Positions 25,297 to 33,491 of a stretch of 45,291 nucleotides of DNA are shown in pieces. Within the stretch, counting starts at the first letter, position 1; every line of letters starts with the position of its first letter. Position numbers and translations under genes: made by a program. The stretch lies in contig NZ_JAABQC010000007.1 of NCBI RefSeq assembly GCF_011391645.1, positions 1 through 45,291 on the forward strand. The letters are read 5' to 3'. Under the pieces are notes generated by a model. It saw only the letters and a list, made by a program, of their open reading frames with translations. It searched no databases and had not been told where the DNA came from. The stretch is from Rhodoferax sp. Lineage in GTDB: Bacteria; Pseudomonadota; Gammaproteobacteria; Burkholderiales; Burkholderiaceae_C.

Positions 25297-26412
25297 ATGA
25301 ATTCCATGACCACCACCGCCTCCTTTGCCCCCCTGAAGAACGACACTTTCCTGCGCGCCTGCCTGCGCCAGGCCACCGACTACACACCGGTCTGGATGAT
25401 GCGCCAGGCCGGGCGTTTTTTGCCGGAGTACCGCGCCACCCGCGCCAAGGCCGGCAGCTTCATGGGGCTGGCCACCAACACCGCCTTTGCCACCGAAGTC
25501 ACGTTGCAGCCGCTGGAACGCTTCCCGATTGATGCCGCGATTTTGTTCAGCGACATCCTGACCGTGCCTGATGCCATGGGCCTGGGGCTGTCGTTTGCGC
25601 TGGGCGAGGGCCCCAAGTTTGCCTCGCCGGTGCGCGACGAGGCGGCTGTGGCCAAGCTGGAAGTGCCTGACATGGCCAAGCTGCGCTATGTGTTCGACGC
25701 CGTCACCTCGATCCGCAAGGCGCTCAACGGCAAAGTGCCACTGATCGGCTTCAGCGGCAGCCCCTGGACGCTGGCCTGCTACATGGTCGAGGGTGCTGGC
25801 TCGGACGACTACCGGCTGGTCAAAACCATGATGTACAGCCGCCCTGACCTGATGCACAAAATGCTGCAAATCAATGCCGAGGCGGTGGCGCTTTACCTCA
25901 ACACCCAGATTGAAGCCGGTGCCCAGGCCGTGATGATTTTTGACAGTTGGGGCGGCGTGCTGGCTGATGGCGCGTTCCAGGAATTCAGCCTGGCCTACAC
26001 CCGCCAGGTGCTGTCGCGGTTGCACAAGGAATACAACGGCGCCCGCATTCCCAGCATTGTGTTCACCAAGGGCGGCGGGCTGTGGCTGGAGGAGATGGAA
26101 CAGCTCGATTGCAACGTGCTGGGCCTGGACTGGACCGTGAACCTGGCCAAAGCCCGGGTCATCGCCGGCGGCAGCAAGGCCTTGCAAGGCAACCTGGACC
26201 CCAACGTGCTGTTCGCCTCACCGACGCAAATTGAGGCCGAAGTGGTCAAGGTGCTAAATGCCTTTGGCACCCCGCACAGCGGCTCGGGCAGCGGCCCCAC
26301 ACACATCTTCAATTTAGGCCATGGCATCAGCCAGCACACACCGCCTGAGCATGTGGCAGCCCTGGTTCAGGCCGTGCACAACCATTCGCGCCAGATGCGT
26401 GGCGCTTGCTGA
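25297..26412 (+). CDS. hemE: uroporphyrinogen decarboxylase HemE
   Basis: A 371-residue cytosolic enzyme that decarboxylates uroporphyrinogen III to coproporphyrinogen III on the way to heme. The active-site signature [14 protein letters not shown] (about residue 30), the catalytic Asp in [14 protein letters not shown] (about 88) and [16 protein letters not shown] are intact, and length matches the family. I chose the ATG at 25297; a second ATG lies three codons later. There is no Shine-Dalgarno sequence; GACAAT (25285-25290) ends 6 nt upstream, a leaderless pattern. Confidence 0.96.
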   Translation: MNSMTTTASFAPLKNDTFLRACLRQATDYTPVWMMRQAGRFLPEYRATRAKAGSFMGLATNTAFATEVTLQPLERFPIDAAILFSDILTVPDAMGLGLSFALGEGPKFASPVRDEAAVAKLEVPDMAKLRYVFDAVTSIRKALNGKVPLIGFSGSPWTLACYMVEGAGSDDYRLVKTMMYSRPDLMHKMLQINAEAVALYLNTQIEAGAQAVMIFDSWGGVLADGAFQEFSLAYTRQVLSRLHKEYNGARIPSIVFTKGGGLWLEEMEQLDCNVLGLDWTVNLAKARVIAGGSKALQGNLDPNVLFASPTQIEAEVVKVLNAFGTPHSGSGSGPTHIFNLGHGISQHTPPEHVAALVQAVHNHSRQMRGAC

Positions 26413-26528
26413 CTGCAAACGCATGACTAGCATTTTTTTAGCCTCTTTGCCAGTGTCCGGCGCAAAATATTTTGCTACTTATGCACAAAATTGATGTCGC
26501 ACCGCAGCAAATTATGGCGCCGGCAATC

Positions 26529-26555
26529 CACTCGCTACAAAAGCCATAGCGAGTG
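26529..26555. repeat. 9-bp hairpin with GCTA/TAGC core
   Basis: CACTCGCTA (26529-26537) pairs perfectly with TAGCGAGTG (26547-26555) around the loop CAAAAGCCA. It resembles the palindrome at 3066-3096 in having GCTA...TAGC arms. Confidence 0.5.
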
Positions 26556-26609
26556 CAAGTATCTGATAAATAACAGTTTTTTAAATTGCCATTTTTCTGT
26601 GCAGGCTAA

Positions 26610-26636
26610 GCGAGGCCTTGATTTTCAAGGCCTCGC
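26610..26636. repeat. perfect 12-bp hairpin flanked by GCAGGCT direct repeats
   Basis: GCGAGGCCTTGA (26610-26621), loop TTT, and TCAAGGCCTCGC (26625-26636). GCAGGCT occurs at 26601-26607 and again at 26635-26641. No T-run follows on either strand. Confidence 0.6.
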
Positions 26637-26652
26637 AGGCTTTACCGACCCG

Positions 26653-26673
26653 TTATCAACAAAGTTATCCACA
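26653..26673 (+). promoter_or_regulatory. DnaA-box-like pair upstream of priA
   Basis: TTATCCACA at 26665-26673 is an exact DnaA box (TTATNCACA). TTATCAACA at 26653-26661 differs from it in one base and has the same orientation; 12 bp separate their starts. The second box is also inside GTTATC-CACA-GATAAC (26664-26679). Confidence 0.55.
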
Positions 26674-26767
26674 GATAACTTGGATGACCTGTAAAAGCTC
26701 TCAAAATCAAACACTTAACGTGATTTCCGCAAGTTCACTTGAACAAAAGACTGCAAACCCGGTTCCC

Positions 26768-28918
26768 ATGAGCCACTTGGTCCAGGTGCTGCTGCACACA
26801 CCGGTTTACAGCCAGATAGCCGGCGCATTCACCTATTTGAGCGATAACGTGCTGCCGCCCGGGACCCTGGTCCGCGTGCCGCTGGGTCAACGCGAACTGC
26901 TGGGCGTAACATGGGATCAGGCGCCGGATCAACCGCCCGACCGTGCGCTGGACCCGGCCAGACTGCGCCCCGTGACAGCCGTGCTCGATACCTTGCCAGC
27001 CCTGAATGCCAACTGGCGCGCCCTGATCAGCTTTGCCGCCGGCTACTACCAGCGAGCGGCCGGTGAGGTGGCGCTGGCCGCCCTGCCGCCACAGCTGCGC
27101 GACATGAGCAGCTTGCAGCTGGCCCGCAAACTGAAGAAACTGGCAAAAACCGCTGCGGCAGACACATCGGCCGTTTCACAAAACACCTGCCCCGCGCCGC
27201 AAGGGAAAGCCGGCAACACAGCCGACCCGGTCGCACTCAGCGCCGAGCAGGCCAGAGTGATCGGCCAGTTTCAGCAAAATCAGGGGCCATTCTTGCTGTT
27301 TGGCGCCACCGGCAGCGGCAAAACCGAGGTGTTCATGCAGTGCACTGCGGAACTGCTGGCCAACTCATCCAGGGCACAGGCCCTGGTGATGGTGCCCGAG
27401 ATCAACCTGACGCCGCAGTTGGAAGACCGCTTCAAGGCCCGCTTTTGCCAGATGTATGGCAACGATGCCGTGGTGTCGATGCACAGCGGCATGACGCCGG
27501 CACAGCGCCTGAACAGTTGGCTGGCCGCCCACAGTGGCGCGGCTCGCATTGTGCTGGGCACACGCATGGCGGTCTTTGCCTCGATGCCACAGCTCCGGCT
27601 GATCGTGGTTGATGAAGAGCATGACCCGAGCTACAAAAGTGGCGAAGGCGCACGCTACTCGGCGCGCGACCTGGCCATTTACCGCGGCCGCCAGGAAGGC
27701 GCCAAAGTGCTGCTGGGGTCAGCCACACCGTCGCTGGAGAGCTGGCACCACAGCCGACCGGCCGCAGAAGGTGGACGGTATCTGCGGCTGGAGATGCCCA
27801 GTCGTATTGGCAACGGCCAGTTGCCCCGGGTGCGCCGGGTGGACATGAACCACCAGCCCAAGTCGTGCATCGTCTCGCCGCCGCTGCTGGCCGCCATCGC
27901 GCAGCGTGTCGCCAGGGGCGAGCAAAGCATGGTGTTTCTGAACCGGCGTGGCTACGCCCCGGTGCTGCAATGCACCGACTGCGACTGGAAAAGCGAATGC
28001 CCGCACTGCAGCGCCTACCGGGTGTTCCACAAAATTGACCGCACCCTGCGCTGTCACCACTGCGGCCTGACCGAGCGCGTGCCACGCACTTGTCCGGCCT
28101 GCGGTAACCACGACATCGCGCCGCTGGGGCGCGGCACCGAGCGGCTGGAAGAGCATCTGGCCGAATTGCTGGCAGACATCCGCCGTCCGGATGGCCAACC
28201 GGTGCGTATTGTGCGCATTGATGCCGACACCACGCGGCACAAGGGCGCGCTGGAATCACAACTCGCCCAGGTGCATGGCGGTGACGTGGACGTGCTGGTG
28301 GGAACCCAGATGATTGCCAAGGGGCACGACTTTCGCCGCATCACGCTGGTGGCGGCGGTGAACCCAGACAACGCCCTGTTTTCCAGCGACTTTCGCGCGC
28401 CCGAGCGTTTGTTCAGCCTGCTGATGCAGGCCGCGGGCCGGGCCGGCCGTGACGAGGCCGTGACGCATCAGAGTGAAATGTGGCTGCAGACCTTTCACCC
28501 CACACACCCCCTTTACGAGGCGCTGAAAAAACACGACTACCCGGCCTTTGCCGCGTCGCAACTCAAAGAGCGCCAGCAAGCCGCCATGCCGCCGTTCAGC
28601 TTTCAGGCGCTGGTGCGCGCTGAAGCCCGCTCCCAGGAGGCTGCTCAGGGGTTTTTGAAATTGGCCAGTGCGGCGGCCGAGCGGCACAGCGACACGGCCG
28701 GGCTGCTCGCTCAGCTCACCCTGTACCCCGCCGTGCCCATGGCCATGGCCCGCATCGCCGATGTGGAGCGTGCCCAGATGCTGGTGGAGAGCCCGTCACG
28801 CGCCGTGCTGCAGCGCTTCTTGAGTGCCTGGCAGGCCGACCTGCACCACACCCGGACATTGCCAGAATGCAAAGGCGTGCTGCGCTGGGCCATTGATGTG
28901 GACCCGCTCAACATTTGA
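26768..28918 (+). CDS. priA: primosomal protein N' (PriA helicase)
   Basis: A 716-residue 3'-5' DNA helicase that restarts stalled replication forks. It has an N-terminal DNA-binding part (to about 105), Walker A FGATGSGKTEVF (about 179), the DEEH box (VVDEEHDPSYKSG, about 282), eight zinc-binding Cys (CTDCDWKSECPHC and CHHCG...CPAC, about 401-450) and motif VI QAAGRAGR (about 557). I chose the ATG at 26768 because PriA proteins begin about here (HLVQVLLHTPVY); earlier in-frame sequence overlaps the hairpin and DnaA boxes. It converges on the rquA-like gene with 24 bp between. Confidence 0.95.
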   Translation: MSHLVQVLLHTPVYSQIAGAFTYLSDNVLPPGTLVRVPLGQRELLGVTWDQAPDQPPDRALDPARLRPVTAVLDTLPALNANWRALISFAAGYYQRAAGEVALAALPPQLRDMSSLQLARKLKKLAKTAAADTSAVSQNTCPAPQGKAGNTADPVALSAEQARVIGQFQQNQGPFLLFGATGSGKTEVFMQCTAELLANSSRAQALVMVPEINLTPQLEDRFKARFCQMYGNDAVVSMHSGMTPAQRLNSWLAAHSGAARIVLGTRMAVFASMPQLRLIVVDEEHDPSYKSGEGARYSARDLAIYRGRQEGAKVLLGSATPSLESWHHSRPAAEGGRYLRLEMPSRIGNGQLPRVRRVDMNHQPKSCIVSPPLLAAIAQRVARGEQSMVFLNRRGYAPVLQCTDCDWKSECPHCSAYRVFHKIDRTLRCHHCGLTERVPRTCPACGNHDIAPLGRGTERLEEHLAELLADIRRPDGQPVRIVRIDADTTRHKGALESQLAQVHGGDVDVLVGTQMIAKGHDFRRITLVAAVNPDNALFSSDFRAPERLFSLLMQAAGRAGRDEAVTHQSEMWLQTFHPTHPLYEALKKHDYPAFAASQLKERQQAAMPPFSFQALVRAEARSQEAAQGFLKLASAAAERHSDTAGLLAQLTLYPAVPMAMARIADVERAQMLVESPSRAVLQRFLSAWQADLHHTRTLPECKGVLRWAIDVDPLNI

Positions 28919-28942
28919 GCGGCAATCCGGGCGCGGCAAGTT

Positions 28943-29740
28943 TCAGGCAGCCGCTTTGGTTGCCACAATCACCTGAAAATTGTCAAAGAACACGGTGTGA
29001 CGCTCACAGGTGACGCCGGGCATGGCTTGCAGTTGCAGCACCGGGTCATGGGTGTTCCACAGCGCCAGACCATAGGGCTCAAAGACCTTGAAATAGGTCC
29101 AGCTCAAGGCGCGCAGCACCCACGGACGGGGCTTGTGGAATTCCCCCAGGTACAGCTTGCCACCTGGCTCAAGCACCCGCATGGCCTCGTTGAGGGCCTC
29201 CACCTTGAGATGGTGCGGCAACTCATGCAACAGGAAGAACATCACATTGGCCCGCACCGAGGCATCAGCCTGCTGCATGGCCACCGCATTGTCCTGCGTG
29301 TAAACGGTTTTGCCGGCGTGCACGGCCAGCTTGCGCTCGGCATGGTCCAGTTCGTTTTGAATGATGTCAGCCACCAGCACCTTGCTGGCGCCGGCATCGA
29401 CTGCAGCCTGCGCCACACGCGGCATCACGTTGCCAAAGGCGCAGGAGGTAATCAACACCTGCTTGCCCTTTAAATTGTCGCGGCTCAGGCCGCGCACGAT
29501 GATGGACACCAGGTTGCTGTACTGGAACAGCAAAATCGCGGAAATGATGGGCTGCCAGTCGATCAGGCGAATCAGGCGCATGTTGGAATAGATTGGATAC
29601 ACATGCGCCGCGTCGTGCGTGAGCCGCCCGGTGATGCCGCGCACGAGCAAGGCGCCGCGCGTCAAGGTAAAGAAAAACAAGGCGGTGCTGGCAAGCACCA
29701 CGACCACAGAAAGGAAGGTATACGAAAACCAGGCAGGCAT
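28943..29740 (-). CDS. rquA: RquA-like rhodoquinone biosynthesis methyltransferase-family protein
   Basis: A 265-residue protein with an N-terminal membrane segment (about 4-27) and a class I methyltransferase-like domain. RquA converts ubiquinone to rhodoquinone, a low-potential quinone used for fumarate reduction without oxygen. Features that recall RquA are a non-canonical SAM motif I (LITSCAFGNVMPRV in place of ExGxGxG), VADIIQNELDHAERKL, FFLLHELPHHLKVEALNEAMRVLEPGGK, EFHKPRPWVLR and the C-terminal FEPYGLALW. I compared these with remembered family sequence, not an alignment; another divergent methyltransferase is the alternative. The ATG at 29740 opens on the membrane segment. A perfect FNR box and a TGTAAT -10 lie upstream, which fits an anaerobic role. 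Confidence 0.7.
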   Translation of the reverse strand: MPAWFSYTFLSVVVVLASTALFFFTLTRGALLVRGITGRLTHDAAHVYPIYSNMRLIRLIDWQPIISAILLFQYSNLVSIIVRGLSRDNLKGKQVLITSCAFGNVMPRVAQAAVDAGASKVLVADIIQNELDHAERKLAVHAGKTVYTQDNAVAMQQADASVRANVMFFLLHELPHHLKVEALNEAMRVLEPGGKLYLGEFHKPRPWVLRALSWTYFKVFEPYGLALWNTHDPVLQLQAMPGVTCERHTVFFDNFQVIVATKAAA

Positions 29741-29791
29741 TGTGTGCTTTCTATAACGGCTGTGAATAACCCAGGAAGTCAAAAAAACTTC

Positions 29792-29840
29792 AAGTGGCGA
29801 TTACACCCGTCAGGGGAAACCCTGTATTGATGCAGATCAA
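29792..29840 (-). promoter_or_regulatory. FNR-type promoter of the rquA-like gene
   Basis: TTGATGCAGATCAA (29827-29840) is a perfect match to the FNR/Anr consensus TTGATNNNNATCAA. On the minus strand a TGTAAT -10 (29805-29800) follows, predicting a start of transcription near 29792-29793. The box centre (29833.5) then lies at about -41, the position of class II FNR-activated promoters. The leader to the ATG would be about 52 nt. Confidence 0.8.
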
Positions 29841-29880
29841 AATCCGCGCGCCTTCGGCACTGAACCCATGTCCGGCGGGC

Positions 29881-30846
29881 TCAGACCATCAGTGCCACAA
29901 CCATTGAGAAGGTCAGAAAGGCCGCTGCGGTGGACACCAGAATGATGCGGGCAATGCGTCCGTTGTCAGCACCAAAGCGCTCCGCCAGCAGCGACACATT
30001 GCTGGCGCTCGGCAATGCCGCGGTGAGCACCATCACCGTCAGGGCAAAACGCGACAGTGGCATCCCAAGACCGATCAACCCGGCACCCACCAGCAACACC
30101 AGCAGCGGATGCAAAAACAGCTTGAACAGTGCCACCGGCAAATAGTCGCGCAGCAGGGGCGCAGTGGCGTGACCGGTTTTGGAAAGCATTTGGGCACGCG
30201 CCAACACCGCGCCAATGGTGAAAAGGGCCACCGGAGAGGCCGCATCGGCGAGCAGACCAATGGTTTGCGCGACCGGCTTGGGTGGCTCCCAGCCCAGCAC
30301 CGACACCAGCGCTCCCGCCAATATCGCCCATGGCATGGGGTTGGCCAAGACGCCCTTGAGGGCATTTTTGAACGCCTTGCCGGCACCATGTTTATCGGCA
30401 CCATCCAGCCGGGACAGCGCGATGCACAGCGAGGTGGTGACAATCATGTCAATCACCATGGTCAGGATCACCGGGCCCGCCGCTGACGCCCCCAGCAAAG
30501 CCACCAACAGCGGCACACCCATAAAACCGGAATTGGGGAACGCCGCCACCAGCGCGCCAAAAGAGGCATCGTTCCAGCCGATACGCCCATTCAGGCTGAC
30601 CGCCACCGTGAATCCGACGGTCACCAGTGCACAAAAAAGCCAGGTGACGAAAACACCCACATCCAGCAATTGGCCGATGGGTGTACTGGCGCCGAATCGG
30701 TACAACATACACGGCAGGGCAAAAAACAACACGAACCCGTTCAGCCCCGGAATGGCTTCCAGCGGCAACATGCGCCGGCGCGCGGCCAGATAACCGCACA
30801 GCACCAGCGCGAAAAAGGGGAAGGTGACAACAAAGATTTTCAGCAC
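29881..30846 (-). CDS. AEC family permease
   Basis: A 321-residue inner-membrane protein with about ten helices in two halves, typical of the auxin efflux carrier family, whose bacterial members move malonate, malate, lactate or other acids. The start is GTG at 30846 (LKIFVVTFPFFALVLCGYLAARR follows); no Shine-Dalgarno sequence is seen, and a CACAAT hexamer (30858-30853) ends 6 nt upstream. It lies upstream of the rquA-like gene on the same strand with a 140-bp gap that contains the FNR promoter, so the two need not share a transcript. The substrate is unknown. Confidence 0.85.
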   Translation of the reverse strand: MLKIFVVTFPFFALVLCGYLAARRRMLPLEAIPGLNGFVLFFALPCMLYRFGASTPIGQLLDVGVFVTWLFCALVTVGFTVAVSLNGRIGWNDASFGALVAAFPNSGFMGVPLLVALLGASAAGPVILTMVIDMIVTTSLCIALSRLDGADKHGAGKAFKNALKGVLANPMPWAILAGALVSVLGWEPPKPVAQTIGLLADAASPVALFTIGAVLARAQMLSKTGHATAPLLRDYLPVALFKLFLHPLLVLLVGAGLIGLGMPLSRFALTVMVLTAALPSASNVSLLAERFGADNGRIARIILVSTAAAFLTFSMVVALMV

Positions 30847-30912
30847 AGCGGCATTGTGTCAGAGCCAGTTTCTGCGCTTGGGAATCGGGCTGAAAGGCGC
30901 GTTCAAAACCGG

Positions 30913-31725
30913 TTATGCCGCCTGCGCTTGGGCAGTCGCGCCGTCGTCAGAAAGCCCACCGTCCACAAACACCAGCAGTTCGCCGGGGGCCATGGTCACC
31001 CAGTCCTCGTCGGTGGTCAGGGGCTCGGTCACCACAATCACCAGCCGGTCCTCCGGGCCATTGAGATCTGCCAGATTCACGCAGAGGTCCTCGTCCTTGA
31101 GGTGGACCAGGCGAAATGGGTGCCCGCGCATGACATAGTGCAGCTTGGTGGTGGCGTGCGCCCACAGGGCCTGGCCGTTGCTGAGCAAGAAATTGAAGGT
31201 GCCGTGTCTGGCAATCACCGGAACCAGTTCACGCAGGGTGCGGGTCAACTCGACCACCGAAGGCACGCCGGCGTGCGATTTGGCGAGCTCCTGCATGAGC
31301 CAGCAAAAAGCGAGCTCACTGTCGGTGTTGCCGACCGGGTGAAAGCTGCCATGCAACCTGGGGGCGTAATTTTTGAGGTCGCCGTTGTGGGCAAAGACCC
31401 AGTTCCGGCCCCACAGTTCACGCACGAACGGATGGCAGTTTTCCAGCGCCACCTGCCCCACTGTGGCCTTGCGCACATGCGCCACCACGTTATGGCTCTT
31501 GATGGGGAAACTCTTGAGCATCTGGGCAATGGGCGAGGTGGCAGCACTGGATTTGTCCACAAAATGGCGGATCCCCTTGCCGGGCGTGGCACAGTCGCTC
31601 TCAAAAAAAGCAATGCCCCAGCCGTCACTGTGGTGATCGGTACCGCCGCCTCGCCTTGAGAATCCGGTAAAGCTCAGCGTCAGGCTGGCCGGCAAGTGAC
31701 TGTTCATTCCCAGAAGTTGACACAT
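30913..31725 (-). CDS. class II glutamine amidotransferase, YafJ-like
   Basis: A 270-residue Ntn-hydrolase. The start at 31725 puts the catalytic Cys at position 2 (MCQLLGMN), and the HSDGWGIAFF, HVRKATVG and FAHNGDL motifs of the glutaminase domain follow. There is no synthase domain, so it is a stand-alone amidotransferase of the YafJ/EgtC type; the acceptor is unknown. In-frame sequence before the chosen ATG would bury the catalytic Cys. The AEC gene follows on the same strand after 66 bp. It is divergent from rpoH across 286 bp. Confidence 0.88.
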   Translation of the reverse strand: MCQLLGMNSHLPASLTLSFTGFSRRGGGTDHHSDGWGIAFFESDCATPGKGIRHFVDKSSAATSPIAQMLKSFPIKSHNVVAHVRKATVGQVALENCHPFVRELWGRNWVFAHNGDLKNYAPRLHGSFHPVGNTDSELAFCWLMQELAKSHAGVPSVVELTRTLRELVPVIARHGTFNFLLSNGQALWAHATTKLHYVMRGHPFRLVHLKDEDLCVNLADLNGPEDRLVIVVTEPLTTDEDWVTMAPGELLVFVDGGLSDDGATAQAQAA

Positions 31726-31952
31726 AAAACCCAGCTTGTTCAAAGTTGAGGCATGCACGGCAATCACGCCCAAAGCGCCATTATTTCAATCGGGAACCGG
31801 CATCATGCGCGACCTGGATCACCCTGCCAATCAGGGCCGGTTTGGCTGATGAAAACTGACGCAATCCATTATGACGGACGCAAAATCGATTCTCGGCAAT
31901 GAAAAGAAATTTTGATCCGCTCCTGACGCCATCCGGGAATTGAACTTTTCAA

Positions 31953-31979
31953 TTGGCACTCACTCATAGGGAGTGCTAA
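31953..31979. promoter_or_regulatory. CIRCE element (HrcA operator) at the rpoH promoter
   Basis: TTGGCACTC (31953-31961), nine bases, then GAGTGCTAA (31971-31979). This is the CIRCE consensus TTAGCACTC-N9-GAGTGCTAA with one mismatch. It overlaps a plausible sigma-70 promoter (TTGGCA at 31953-31958, TAATAT at 31977-31982, 18-bp spacing), so bound HrcA would block rpoH transcription. Confidence 0.88.
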
Positions 31980-32011
31980 TATTACAACCTCAAGCAACAA
32001 GGAGAGAAGCC

Positions 32012-32944
32012 ATGACTGTCACTAACGGCAACACCCTGGCGCTGACCAACCCTTGGTCGGTGGTGCCCGCGTTGGGCCATCTGGACGCCTATATCTCGGC
32101 GGTCAACCGCATGCCCATGCTGACCCTGGACGAAGAGCAATCCTACGCCCGCAAACTGCGCCAGGACAATGATGTGGAAGCCGCTGGCCGGCTGGTGCTG
32201 TCGCACCTGCGCTTGGTGGTGTCGATTGCGCGCCAATACCTGGGCTACGGCTTGCCGCACGGCGACCTGATCCAGGAAGGCAATGTGGGCCTGATGAAAG
32301 CGGTCAAGCGCTTTGACCCGGACCAGGGCGTGCGGCTGGTCAGTTATGCCATGCACTGGATCAAGGCCGAGATTCACGAGTACATCCTGAAAAACTGGCG
32401 CATGGTCAAAGTGGCCACCACCAAAGCCCAGCGCAAGCTGTTTTTCAACCTGCGTTCCATGAAGCAACGCTACCAGGGCGATGATGCCGCCGCTGATCTG
32501 GACACGCATCGCAATTCGCTGAGCCAGAGTCAGATCGATGCCATGGCCGCCGAGTTGCACGTCAAACGCGAAGAAGTGATCGAAATGGAAGCGCGTCTGG
32601 CCGGCGGCGACGTGCTGCTGGACCCCAGCCCCTCAGACGACGGCGAGGACGCCTTTGGCCCGATTGCCTATCTGACCGATGTCGCGCACGAACCCACCGC
32701 GATGCTGGAAGCGCACCACCGCGACGTGCTGGCCAGCGACGGCATTGCGCTGGCGCTCAACACGCTCGACGAGCGCAGCCGCCACATTGTGGAAGAACGC
32801 TGGCTGAAAGTGAACGACGACAACTCGGGTGGCATGACGCTGCACGACTTGGCAGCGGTTTACGGTGTCAGCGCCGAGCGTATTCGCCAGATCGAGGTCG
32901 CTGCCATGAAAAAGATGAAAAAGGCGTTGGTTGAATTTGCCTGA
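32012..32944 (+). CDS. rpoH: heat-shock sigma factor RpoH (sigma-32)
   Basis: A 310-residue sigma factor that directs RNA polymerase to heat-shock promoters. Region 2 is clear (SHLRLVVSIARQYLGYGLPHGDLIQEGNVGLMKAVKRFDP...YAMHWIKAEIHEYILKNW, about 55-130). The diagnostic RpoH box QRKLFFNLRSMKQR follows (about 138-151). Region 4 ends with LHDLAAVYGVSAERIRQIEVAAMKKMK. AAGGAGA lies before the ATG at 32012. A CIRCE element overlays the promoter, so the repressor HrcA probably controls the sigma factor, joining the two heat-shock circuits. Confidence 0.96.
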   Translation: MTVTNGNTLALTNPWSVVPALGHLDAYISAVNRMPMLTLDEEQSYARKLRQDNDVEAAGRLVLSHLRLVVSIARQYLGYGLPHGDLIQEGNVGLMKAVKRFDPDQGVRLVSYAMHWIKAEIHEYILKNWRMVKVATTKAQRKLFFNLRSMKQRYQGDDAAADLDTHRNSLSQSQIDAMAAELHVKREEVIEMEARLAGGDVLLDPSPSDDGEDAFGPIAYLTDVAHEPTAMLEAHHRDVLASDGIALALNTLDERSRHIVEERWLKVNDDNSGGMTLHDLAAVYGVSAERIRQIEVAAMKKMKKALVEFA

Positions 32945-32966
32945 AGGGCTGGCCAAGCAGTGGCAA

Positions 32967-32989
32967 CAGCCCCTGGGTAACCCGGGGCG
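32967..32989. terminator. GC-rich hairpin between convergent rpoH and HPF genes
   Basis: GCCCC (32969-32973) pairs with GGGGC (32984-32988), and GGG/CCC within the loop can pair too. It lies in the 53-bp space between the two stop codons. No T-run follows, so it is only a possible terminator. Confidence 0.35.
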
Positions 32990-32997
32990 CCCGCTCC

Positions 32998-33348
32998 CTA
33001 CTCTTGTGCTGCAGCGCGAATCGTGTCGCGGCCGTTGCGGTCTTTGACACGACCCAGATCGGTGTCCAGAGCGCGGGCCAGTTTTTCAACGGCATCAATC
33101 AAAGCAGCTCCCATTTTTTCGGCCTCGGCCGTCACTGTGACCGGCTTGCGGCCGGTTACGCGAGCTTCCAGGCGACAGCGTTTGTCTTTATGGCCCGATT
33201 TGGCGCCATCCACATCGGTCAGGAAGACCTCAAGGCGGGTGACGTGTTCCTTCAAACGGTTGAGCCGGCTGCCGGCTTCGTCCTGCACCCACTGGGCAAG
33301 GGACTCGCCGCCCTGGATGTGATCGTCGGTGTTGACTTGAATTTGCAT
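32998..33348 (-). CDS. ribosome hibernation factor, HPF/RaiA family
   Basis: A 116-residue protein of the short HPF/RaiA (sigma-54 modulation) fold: MQIQVNTDDHIQGGESLAQWVQDEAGSRLNRLKEHVTRLEVFLTDVDG...KRCRLEARVTGRKPVTVTAEAEKMGAALIDAVEKLARALDTDLGR. Such proteins bind the 30S subunit in stress or stationary phase and slow translation. It is a divergent member and lacks the long-form C-terminal dimer domain. AGGAGA precedes the ATG. It is next to rpoH, convergent; both belong to stress response. Confidence 0.85.
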   Translation of the reverse strand: MQIQVNTDDHIQGGESLAQWVQDEAGSRLNRLKEHVTRLEVFLTDVDGAKSGHKDKRCRLEARVTGRKPVTVTAEAEKMGAALIDAVEKLARALDTDLGRVKDRNGRDTIRAAAQE

Positions 33349-33491
33349 GTTTTTCTCCTAAGTTATGTCCAGCGTCCAAGCTGGAACAGGCAATCGAATA
33401 CCGTCACTTTACATCACCTCAGGCCATGCTGGCTTGACGGACTGGTCTGTTCACCCAAGATGCCCGGGGACTGCGTCCATTTCGCGGGGAT

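Larger units (their letters stand above)
26413..26767. other. 355-bp non-coding region between hemE and priA
   Basis: No convincing gene. It is AT-richer than its surroundings. It holds a GCTA/TAGC hairpin (26529-26555), a perfect 12-bp hairpin (26610-26636), two DnaA-box-like 9-mers (26653-26673) and presumably the priA promoter. A T-run (26431-26437) follows hemE without a clear stem. Confidence 0.6.

Noticed and set aside
26431-26437. T-run after hemE as a terminator
   Set aside because: No convincing stem lies directly before it.
31726-32011. RNA thermometer or long structured leader for rpoH
   Set aside because: The predicted transcript starts about 23 nt before the ATG, too short for such a structure; the CIRCE element is the better explanation.
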